The notes beneath the pieces are model-generated. The model saw nothing but the letters and a program-made list of their open reading frames with translations. It was not told the DNA's origin and searched no databases. Of a stretch of 16,584 nt of DNA, positions 8,694-16,584 are shown in pieces (the stretch's first letter is position 1; each line of letters begins with the position of its first letter). The DNA is from Saccoglossus kowalevskii (Eukaryota > Hemichordata > Enteropneusta > Harrimaniidae), in contig NW_003141322.1 in assembly GCF_000003605.2 (NCBI RefSeq), positions 269,671 to 286,254 of the forward strand, given 5' to 3'. The position numbers and the translations under genes are program-made.

Positions 8694-11600
8694 CTTATGT
8701 CCAGAAAAAGTGATTGAACAAGCAAAACGTGATACAAAACACAATGGAGAAAAAAGTAGCATTAGTATGTTTTTATTGCAGAAAATAGAAAATCTTGGCA
8801 TGTGAAAACGTTGCAGCATTATTATACTATTCATGTTACTCATTAGTATTGTTATGAATTAGTGATGACTAGCTTGTTGGTATCTATGGCTACCTAGCAT
8901 TCCAATCAAATTCATACCCTGCTCTCTAGTTCTTTAATCAGTTTGCTAAAAGGAAAAAAAAAAGGAAAAGAAATGAAATGTATATTGACATAAAAAGTTC
9001 AGAGCAGGAGGTGAGGGAACTGAAAGTTGTTGATAACTTTGCACCCTCATCTTTCAATTACAATATTCAGTCAGGAAAGGATACAAGGATTCAGATTTGA
9101 AGAACAAGTAGATTGAATATCATTTAGATATAGAGTATTTATTTTTTTAATTCTAGAATAATCTAACTACTCGGGTAATTATTGGCCTAAATTTTGTGCT
9201 TTCTGTCCTTTAATAAAAGAAATTCTATTTAATAATTTAATTACTGATATTTGATGCAAAGTCAGTCAGAAATTGATTGGTCATTAACTGACAATGCTAC
9301 AGGGTCAAAAGTCAACCATGTCATGTGACAGGAAAACTCCCACAACAACTTACCCATAATCCACTTCCCCATCCCCATCCTCATCCAGCATTGTTATGAT
9401 TGCGTTAATTTCGGAATCTTTCAAAGGAATATTGGAGCTCTGAAAATAGAAATAAAAATAGATATAGGTGAATACTGTAGTGCATATGCTCTATCAATAT
9501 TTGTGTAAGAGATTGCCTAACCAGCAAATTTCACTAGTGTGCTTTTTTGACTATTGAAATTGTTTTTAATATTCTCAGTGTATGAATTACACCGGATGTT
9601 CATATATGCTGGAGGATCTTGTTTCAGGTTTTCTATTATCTGCCTCTAACTATAACAAAATAACTACAGACATGCTACCAACAATCCGTTGTTTGTTTTA
9701 TCTCAGTTGCTACCTTGCATATAGTACACAAGTTTGTGCAGAGCACAGTTAAAAATGATTGAGCTAAATATTTTTTTATATTTATAATACACTTTTGATA
9801 AGACCATAGGTCAAACTAAGGCCTATTGGGTGTTAAATACCAGATTACTTGATGACTGGTGTAACCTCTGTGCTATACGAAAATACGAACATGACATCAA
9901 ATCGGTAATTAGTGAAAATAGAACCTAATTTATGGCAAATTCATCTTTTTTTGTTTTTTTCATTTGTTCTTGTATCAGGACATCCAAGCCTCACCTGTAT
10001 TCCTTTAGTGAATTCTTCTCTTGACACACTCATGCTTTTATCTTTATCAAACCTTTGAAATAAATCTAATAATCGTAAATTATTTTTTTGAACATAATCC
10101 AGTAGTTTTTGTAAAGGATCAGATTTTTTTTCTATTTCTGCTCCATTGGTGCCATGATGCCGTGCAGTACCACCATGTTCTATCCTCAAATCAGATCGGG
10201 TTTTCTGGATTGCCTTCAACATTTCTTCAAATTCCTCTGTGATGATGATATCCTGAATTCACAAAAAATCACATGGTTTGAGTTTATCAAATATTACCTC
10301 CAAAAACAATGGAAAGACTAGGGAATGTACCTATAAATAAAAATAAATAAATATCTCAAATTTTTTAGCAGTGAACATTTTCTTTTTGTATATGTTTACT
10401 AGTGAGACAGAGTGTCTTTCACAGGGGTATCAGAAAGTCAAAGTGGCTTTTACTGGGTCCCAGGGAGTGATAGTAGCTTTTACTGGGGTGCTAGGGAGTC
10501 AGTAACTTCCACTGGGGTCGTGTAGAGTCACAGTGGGTTTCACTAGGGTTATAGGGAGTCTCAATGACGTTCACTTGGGAGTCATAGTGATTTCATGGGA
10601 TCCTAGGAAATCATAATGACTTTCCCTGGGGAGTCACAGTGACTTTCATCGGGGTTATAGGGAGCCTCAATGACTTTTGCTTGGGAGTCATAGTGATTTT
10701 CCATGGGATTCTAGGCAATCATAATGACTTTCCCTGGGGAGTCACAGTTACTTTCAATGGGGTTATAGGGAGTCTCAATGGTGTTCGCTTGAGAGTCATA
10801 GTGATTTCCATGGTATCCTAGGAAGTCATAATGACTTTCCCTGGGGAGTCAGAATGACTTTTAATGGGGTTATAGGGAGTCACAATGACTCCTTATGATC
10901 ACAATGACTTTCACTGGGTGCGAGGGATTCACAATTACCTCTGGAAAATGTGGTTTTTCTGAATGGCCTCAAATTATTAAATTACAACAATTTAATCAAT
11001 AGAGAAAAAAATATATTCATTCGAACAGAATTATTCATCTATATTGGGGCTCACCTGGCTCTGAAATGAAAGATTCACTGATTATTGAATTCATGTATTT
11101 GGGGTAAATTACAAAATATTCGAGACTGTTATTCAATGTTGATTTCAAATGTGTGCACAAGTATACCAAGTTTGCATTTATTATATTTTGTGCATAGTTT
11201 TTAGGATTTAATTTTTTAACCATTTTTAACTATTATATGATCATGAACATGATAATGGTGTATGCAACATAGTGGATACTAAGAAGAAAGTTGTCATGGT
11301 TTCACAGCATTCATTGAAGGATATATATCAGGCAATTAGGCATTCAAACGGATGTTGAGTTATCACCATGGTTACTTACTGTCAGCCTGATATCAGTCAA
11401 TGCACTTTGTGGATTCTTTGAAATAGCCATTAAGATAGCCATGGCGCCAGCAGCAGAGATAGGATTCTTACCAATCTGTAGAAATACATTATGATTTCAT
11501 GTATCAGTTATCCATGGAGAGTGTAAGGCATGTAATATAATAAGATAAATGCACCATGAGACAAGGTACAATAACATATCACAGATGATCTTCAATGAGA

Positions 11601-14600
11601 ACCATTGCAAATTATATTTTCTGTTCATTACACGCATCAGTTAGAAATATGTACATCCCAGCATTTTTGAAGATTTTTGTTGAAAAAAAAGGGAAATAAA
11701 AAAAAAAAAAAATGAAAAATCTAATGTTCTTGAAAAGTAAAAATAAAGCACAATTCTGAAATTAAATTAAAAAACAAGCATAAATCAGGTATTTTTTTTA
11801 TTTCTGGGTTTAATCATTCAAAAAAACAAAGAACATTTCTACTTGGAAGCATGGAGGTAGTCTCTTTTCTACCTCCATGTTGGAAGCCATACACCTGCAA
11901 TTTTTATTCAATTTATTTTTCGGTATTGTTGAATAACGGGGGCCCTTATGTGCACTCAAAATACTTACCTTGAGAACTTTGAGAGTATCGTTAGATTCAA
12001 GCCCCTTTGCGATAGCCAGCGCACCATCATTTGTTATTCTGTTATTCGTCAGATCCAGGTCTATTAATTGTTTGTTAACTTTCAATGCTTGTCCCATTGC
12101 TAGAGCGCCCTCATTGGCAAAACCATTCCACGATAAATCCAAGATCCTGATTGAATTATTTTCCTGGAAATAAATTAATCAGAGTTCATGATATCACTAA
12201 CTCTTTCACAATTCTAACTGTCAATGGAGCTTTACTTCTTCATTTGACATCTTGGTTCAGTTGTAACGTAAGATAAACTGGTTATTTAACAATTTCATTA
12301 GCGAAACAAATACAATTCCTGGAACATAGAGGAACATGAGCTCGGGGGAAATAGGAAAGCTGCAAGCTACGAGAAATTGATTTACTACTACACCTCGACA
12401 GTCAACGGTGTTTCTATTACCCGCCATTTGACTTACCGCCATAGCTTTACTGATCGCTATTGCTCCTCTATTTCTCAAATGATTCCAACTAAGATCTAAA
12501 ATGTCCAATGTGTCATTTGAAGCTGTTGACAAACATATTGAAAACGTTTACGGTTATTTATATACTTGCTCAATTTATTTTTAGTATTTAAGGTTGTCAG
12601 ATGTACAACCGAGCCTTGTAGCAGACGAAATATATAATGTTACGTGAATTAGTACAGACGTATACAGCAAAGTAATAGGAATAGGACGGGATCTTGGCAC
12701 ACAGCCAAAATAGGTAGTCGTCTGCAACGATGCAGTCGCAGTACAAAATGCGAGATGGTTTACTTAGAAAGTCTGCACGGTAAGTATAAATGAACAGTTA
12801 TTCTGACAACAGTATTACATTAAACACACGATTCTTTATTATTTACGACAATATTTGTTACAGCATTTTCTATTCGCTCAGACGACATTACATTGTAATA
12901 ATCAACTCGACTTAAAAAACAATTCAAAAGAATGAGTTTGTGGTCGCGATTGTAACATAAATCCTAAAATTATACTTGCCGATTGCTTCTCCTAAAAATT
13001 CACCACCGATTTCAGAAAAATCGTTGTTGTTAAGTATGAGCTCTTTCAGTCTGTAATTGCTCTGTAAAGATATGTAAATTAGCTGTTTTCTAGAAATACC
13101 GTGATGGACCATCCGAAAACATTGTTGAGTTTTAAAGTTCGATGGACCGACGAAAACATTGATGTTTCAAAAGTTCAAATCTGATCATGCACTTGCCATA
13201 TCAGTTTTCAGACACTTATTTATAACACAATTTTTTCCTCAAATAAAAAAATATGAAACTTTACAGGTTTGGCAGTCGTCGTGCTGCGTCCTGTTCGATA
13301 TGGAACTCATGCGACGTATACAACGCGTGTAAAATACATTGTTTATTTACACGAATTTCCAACACGCGCTGCGCGACGACCACCGCGCTTTAATTGTTCT
13401 TATTAATTGCGGCATTCACATAAAATGAACCGTTGAATAACCAGGTTATATTCTTTATTTATTTTAAAAAGTTGTGGATGAGAGTTTTGATCAAGTGCTG
13501 AACTGAACGAATATATTACCACCTTCGTAGGTTTTTAAAAAATCGACCAATATGAAAGTTATTATCGTAAAATATGGATGATTGAACGAATGTTGAAGTT
13601 GTTATTTTTGAATGACGTGAACGACAAATGTAGACTCCAGTGAAGAGTGCCATCATGTGCGAATCACATGAGCACTTACTAGTAGAAACTTGCTTTAAAT
13701 CAGCTAAGTATGGTTATCCAGTCTATAATTTTGTTGATTGATTGATTTGGCATTTTCAAATGTTGGTAAAATGCAGGGGTGTTTCAGAGAAATGTGACCG
13801 TCTGAAAACTGGCATATAGTGAGTTGTGTATTGTAGTTATACCTACTTTAAGGGCTTGTGTAAATGGTTCTGCGTCCTTGTCTTTGAATTCGTTTGCTAT
13901 TGAAAAGAAATTAATGACAGAAAACAAGTCAACTTCGAGTTCGGTTCTCTTACTCACTATGATCAGAGTGACCCAAATGCGGATATGTTAACTTGGCCCT
14001 TGAACTGGGGTAACACGGGGTACAATTCGCATGCCGTTCCCTAACATAAACTGCTGCTCTTTACAATTATATTCGGTAAAAAAAAAATCACAACTTTTGA
14101 GTAAATGGATAATAAAATAACAGTTCTTGCACTCTTGAACAATCAACTTAAACGGTGTAAATCACAGAATTTCAGAAGTACCTGATAAGTTAATTCTCTG
14201 TAAAGTTGTGTTGTGTTCCAACATGTCACCAACTGCACGTGCTCCTTGAGAACCAAGCTTATTCGACGAAAGATTCTGGAAAAATAATAATGCTGTAACT
14301 CAAAATGCGTGATGATGATAATAACAAGCTGTTTATGACGAATTCTCGTTGAGATAAAAAAAAAAAAAGGTCTATTTATTATAAATTATACCATGTTCTT
14401 ATGCAGATTTTAACACATTTGTATGCAAAATGTAATTTCTACAGTAATTGTTGCATTGTTATGCTAAGTGTAATTGCCACAGATAACTGTACATAACTGG
14501 CTTTATGCTGGCTACTAGTCTGACATGTAGGTGTGAGTACACCGAACGCCATCAGACCTCACTGTCTTGGGTTTGGAGCACCGCGGAGGGCGCAACCCAC

Positions 14601-16236
14601 GCGATCTCGTCAGGCGAGTTGGCTACATGATTGTAACATATTTTGTAAACAGCTATTTTAAATCAGACATTGCATCTTAATTTGCCAGAACAATGTAGCT
14701 TTAGTCAAGGTGTAACGTCTGGAATTGACGAGGATACGGAGTTCCTCCTCAGCTATTCGCGATCGTGCGATATACAGACTCTAACCAAAGTGTGGCATTA
14801 GGTCCGCCAGCGATAACTCACACTAAATAGTAATATCACACGATTGCCCTGTTCACGAGTGCTTGGCACGTACGGGAGACGAACTTATTCCTCGCCCATA
14901 TTGTACATAATGCATTCCCGCTTTTCTATCAATCGAATGTGGTTGCTAAGTGATAGAGGTATACAAGTGTGGAGTCGGACCGATTTGAAAAATATGTTAT
15001 TGATTGTGGGTTTTGTGACCACACACTATTTCTATTATACTTTTAAATCAATATTGGAGAACTGACAATCTCAGGATAGTTGTAGCCAAGGTAAAACGAA
15101 AAGCATTTCACTTTGATAGCCAATATATGATTTAATAAATGGATATCATTAATGTTATCTGCTACACATGAATCAAAGAACCAATATAGCACCAGTGAAA
15201 TACAATGGCCATTGGATTGTTTAACCCGTGTTGGAATTCACTGTTAAGTCGTAGCATATATATAAAACACATTTTGATACGTCGAAGGGAAAAAACCGGT
15301 AACAAGCAAGCCGCTCTCTGATTGGTCTGACTGTGTTAAAACATCCAGACATCATATATATTTACATTTTTTGGCACAAGAAAGGCGAAACAAACAAATA
15401 ACGAAAGCAGGCACGCTAAAAGGTTCTTCCTATATTTGTATAATCCAGCGGTAACAAGTGGTTGCCATATGGGAGAGTAACCCCCTCGATTAAAATACTT
15501 ATAATCATTGATTGCAAAAGACCGAACAATGTTCAAATACAGAAACATTGAGAAATGTTGACGTTGAATTTGAAATACATGGTATTGATTTTAGCGTACA
15601 GTATGAACAGAACCGTGTGCTCATAACGTTGAATAAATCAATATAGAATACATTCATACTACCGATGACGTCGCGCAACATTCGCCGTTAGTATGATGAT
15701 TGCAAATCATGTTGGTGGTCGATTAAATGTTTGGGGTTTTAGAAAAAGCGGTACATTCACCGGGCAGGTGTAGTTATTCCAAATTAACGACATGCAGTTT
15801 CCATACCTGAACCCTGGAGATGTAAGTCAAGCGTTTAAATGAGTGTGTATTCTATCATGAGTATATCCCGTTCAAATGTACCTGTAATATTGGAGGTCTG
15901 ATCATAGGAATCGAACTTTATTTAAGTCAGATTGTAATTAGATAATGAGATATAATGTTCAGAATTTTAGTATCTCTGAATTCCCGTGCCTTCATTTCCA
16001 GTATTTGACGTGGATGTCACTGTAAATTTGGCTTCGTAATCATCACGCCAAATTTATATTGACAAACGATCGTCTTTTATTTATTCATTCATCAATCCAC
16101 CAATCAATTCATTCATCATTTTACTTACCAGTTCACTTATATAACAATTTTCTTTCAGCATGGCCGCAATGCATTTTCCACCAGCGCCCTCTACGTGATT
16201 GCCAGTCAGGTCTAACGATATCACCACAGTATTTGA
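8477..16236 (-). CDS. LRRC74A-like: LRRC74-family leucine-rich repeat protein with C-terminal EF-hands (5' partial, ten exons)
   Basis: Minus-strand exons, 5' to 3': 16129-16236, 14182-14275, 13847-13896, 12980-13061, 12437-12522, 11969-12163, 11380-11475, 9995-10252, 9354-9439 and 8477-8693. They join in one frame to 1272 bases (423 residues plus stop). Residues 1-215 form eight ribonuclease-inhibitor-type LRRs with LDLSWNHL and LDLSWNGF signatures, then a cap ending DIIITEEFEEM, which is the LRRC74A/B pattern as I recall it. A polar linker leads to two EF-hands: loop DKDKSMSVSREE (306-317, Met at the usual Gly position) and the canonical DEDGDGEVDYGE (342-353). The tail (360-423) is highly charged and helical. 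The function of LRRC74 proteins is not established; the EF-hands imply calcium binding. NLRC3-like LRR proteins are the alternative, but no NACHT part is visible. The start codon lies beyond 16584. Confidence 0.85.
8694..9353 (-). other. LRRC74-like intron I-J
   Basis: 660-bp GT-AG intron without recognised repeats or coding content. Confidence 0.7.
9354..9439 (-). CDS. LRRC74-like exon I (EF-hand 2)
   Basis: Acceptor TTTTCAG|AGCTCC and donor TTATGG|GTAAGT. Encodes the entering helix (LKDSEINAIITML) and most of a canonical EF loop, DEDGDGEVDY, with its last Gly codon split by the intron. Confidence 0.92.
9440..9994 (-). other. LRRC74-like intron H-I
   Basis: 555-bp GT-AG intron separating the two EF-hands. 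Nothing else seen in it. Confidence 0.7.
9995..10252 (-). CDS. LRRC74-like exon H (LRR cap, linker, EF-hand 1)
   Basis: Acceptor AATTCAG|GATATC and donor ATACAG|GTGAGG; 86 codons, phase 0. The first part (DIIITEEFEEM through LRIEHGG) is the LRRC74 C-terminal cap. A polar linker (HHGTNGAEIEKKSD) and helix lead into the EF-hand loop DKDKSMSVSREE and its exiting helix. Confidence 0.93.
10420..10940. repeat. Minisatellite with higher-order structure in intron G-H
   Basis: Degenerate units of about 25-35 bp built on GGGAGTCACAGTGACTTTCA. From 10525 the units group into a larger repeat: GAGTCA-type starts at 10525, 10631, 10739 and 10846 give steps of 106, 108 and 107, each holding about four variant subunits (GTCACAGTG, CTCAATGAC, GTCATAGTG, ATCATAATG). 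Units before 10525 are simpler and not in this higher order. Confidence 0.85.
10941..11379 (-). other. Rest of LRRC74-like intron G-H (5' part)
   Basis: AT-rich intron sequence without a recognised element. The 62-codon frame at 11035-11223 on the minus strand has no family signature. Confidence 0.6.
11380..11475 (-). CDS. LRRC74-like exon G (LRR 8 and cap)
   Basis: Acceptor TCTACAG|ATTGGT and donor CTGACA|GTAAGT; 32 codons, phase 0. Encodes IGKNPISAAGAMAILMAI and the family-typical ending NPQSALTDIRLT. Confidence 0.9.
11476..11968 (-). other. LRRC74-like intron F-G, with a hairpin
   Basis: 493-bp GT-AG intron. A perfect 11-bp inverted repeat CATGGAGGTAG / CTACCTCCATG (11850-11860 and 11869-11879, loop 8) lies about 90 bases from the donor. 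An A-run is at about 11698-11711. Confidence 0.65.
11969..12163 (-). CDS. LRRC74-like exon F (LRRs 6-7)
   Basis: Acceptor TTTCCAG|GAAAAT and donor CTCAAG|GTAAGT; 65 codons, phase 0. Carries two full repeats, ILDLSWNGFANEGALAMG and LIDLDLTNNRITNDGALAIA, and the start of the eighth. It is the only visible exon holding two repeats, suggesting loss of an intron. Confidence 0.92.
12437..12522 (-). CDS. LRRC74-like exon E (LRR 5)
   Basis: Acceptor CAACAG|CTTCAA and donor ATGGCG|GTAAGT. Two leading bases complete Ala, then SNDTLDILDLSWNHLRNRG and the repeat's helix. Confidence 0.9.
12523..12979 (-). other. LRRC74-like intron D-E (GC-AG type)
   Basis: 457-bp intron starting GCAAGT and ending CAACAG on the minus strand. 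No repeat seen. Confidence 0.75.
12980..13061 (-). CDS. LRRC74-like exon D (LRR 4, GC donor)
   Basis: Acceptor TTTACAG|AGCAAT. Encodes SNYRLKELILNNNDFSEIGG through GEAI plus one base. The donor is CAATCG|GCAAGT, a GC instead of GT. The GT two codons' width downstream would give the wrong phase and a stop in the next exon. Confidence 0.88.
13062..13846 (-). other. LRRC74-like intron C-D
   Basis: 785-bp GT-AG intron containing a CpG-rich imperfect foldback at 13271-13384 (listed separately); the rest is AT-rich. Confidence 0.7.
13271..13384. repeat. Imperfect inverted repeat, CpG-rich (possible decayed MITE)
   Basis: 13271-13288 matches the reverse complement of 13367-13384 at 14 of 18 positions, and CGTGTAAA (13326-13333) faces TTTACACG (13346-13353) inside it. 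CpG density is far above the neighbouring intron. No clear target duplication. Confidence 0.35.
13847..13896 (-). CDS. LRRC74-like exon C (50-bp microexon-like, LRR 3)
   Basis: Acceptor TCAATAG|CAAACG and donor CTTAAA|GTAGGT. Its two leading bases complete an Ala codon, then NEFKDKDAEPFTQALK. It is recognised only because phase and repeat register both demand it between exons B and D. Confidence 0.88.
14182..14275 (-). CDS. LRRC74-like exon B (LRR 2)
   Basis: Acceptor TTCCAG|AATCTT and donor TATCAG|GTACTT; 94 bases, ending in phase 1. Encodes NLSSNKLGSQGARAVGDML and the opening of the next repeat, INLS. Confidence 0.9.
14276..16128 (-). other. LRRC74-like intron A-B
   Basis: 1.85-kb GT-AG intron, the longest visible. 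A more GC-rich patch lies at about 14520-14640 and 14720-14820, unlike the AT-rich rest, and may be an old insertion, but I find no terminal repeats. The frames at 14844-15065 and 15336-15548 show no known domain. Confidence 0.55.
16129..16236 (-). CDS. LRRC74-like exon A (first visible; LRR 1)
   Basis: Acceptor ATATTAG|TCAAAT and donor GAACTG|GTAAGT; 36 codons, phase 0. Encodes VVISLDLTGNHVEGAG followed by MLKENCYISEL, one full LRR and the start of the next. Phase 0 at its 5' end shows more coding sequence upstream. Confidence 0.88.
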
Positions 16237-16584
16237 CTAATATACAAAACGAAAAAATAAGGATATACATGTATGCATATAATTTCGACACAACAAGCAT
16301 TCCCCCTTCATCTTAATAAATTTATAAACTCCAATGACAGTTGAATCCAAGTTTATAGGAGTTCTTCCGTCAGCAACTTATGCTGGGATATACATCTCTT
16401 TCGTTTTACAATGTACGATGTCGAAGGTATACAGTCATTTACAGATGTTCTGAAGATACGATTAGAAACACGTACACAATGTCCTATAGCTCGTACTAGC
16501 TCTACATGCATGTAGGGGGAACATGCATGGTGGGCTCGTGGAAATTATTATTACCAATCACAAAATTCCAGAATAAGTTACACC
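16237..16584 (-). other. Start of the intron upstream of LRRC74-like exon A
   Basis: No LRR-coding exon is visible on the minus strand here, so earlier exons lie past the right edge. Confidence 0.6.

Noticed and set aside
8466-8805. Plus-strand frames across 8466-8805
   Set aside because: They are antisense to the last LRRC74-like exon, which has correct splice phase and completes an EF-hand.
12730-12780. ATG-initiated open stretch on plus ending in a good donor (CACG|GTAAGT)
   Set aside because: Only about 17 codons, no family resemblance and no following exon found; it lies within an intron of the minus-strand gene.
15336-15548. Minus-strand 70-residue frame with a hydrophobic segment
   Set aside because: It lies in intron A-B, has no recognised domain, and joining it would break the exon A to exon B LRR register.

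Overview
The window is genomic DNA from an animal: short exons with GT/AG borders, long AT-rich introns, dispersed repeats, and proteins that read as clear animal families once spliced. The exact species is not readable. An invertebrate deuterostome (hemichordate, cephalochordate or echinoderm type) is a guess from the gene content and a tRNA-derived SINE; no bacterial features are present.

Layout. (1) 1-1133: the minus strand carries the first coding exon (1038-1133) of a PX-domain sorting nexin, best read as SNX15; its first intron fills the left edge and holds a 721-bp non-autonomous DNA transposon (12-732) with an 8-bp target duplication. (2) 1134-1478: a 345-bp divergent promoter region between the two start codons, with a YY1-type motif over the SNX15 start. 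(3) 1479-4678: a complete five-exon ARL2 gene on the plus strand, 184 residues, with every GTPase motif intact; intron 3 contains a 120-bp foldback MITE flanked by TA. (4) 4679-8476: the gap between two convergent genes, holding the ARL2 3' UTR, a tRNA-derived SINE (about 5262-5711, minus) and a 41-bp tandem array (7747-8457) that grades from degenerate to nearly uniform. (5) 8477-16236: ten exons on the minus strand of an LRRC74-family protein whose 5' exons lie beyond the right edge. The visible 423 residues give eight ribonuclease-inhibitor-type leucine-rich repeats, two EF-hands and a charged tail. One of its introns uses a GC donor, and another holds a minisatellite with a higher-order period of about 107 bp (10420-10940).

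ARL2 (tubulin cofactor and ciliary cargo GTPase) and SNX15 (endosomal trafficking) are also neighbours in the human genome, in the same orientation there, so the head-to-head arrangement here is conserved linkage with changed orientation. Nothing ties the LRRC74-like gene functionally to that pair. I found no wholly new system; the most interesting items are the divergent SNX15/ARL2 pair, the LRR plus EF-hand architecture, the GC-AG intron, and the repeat structures.
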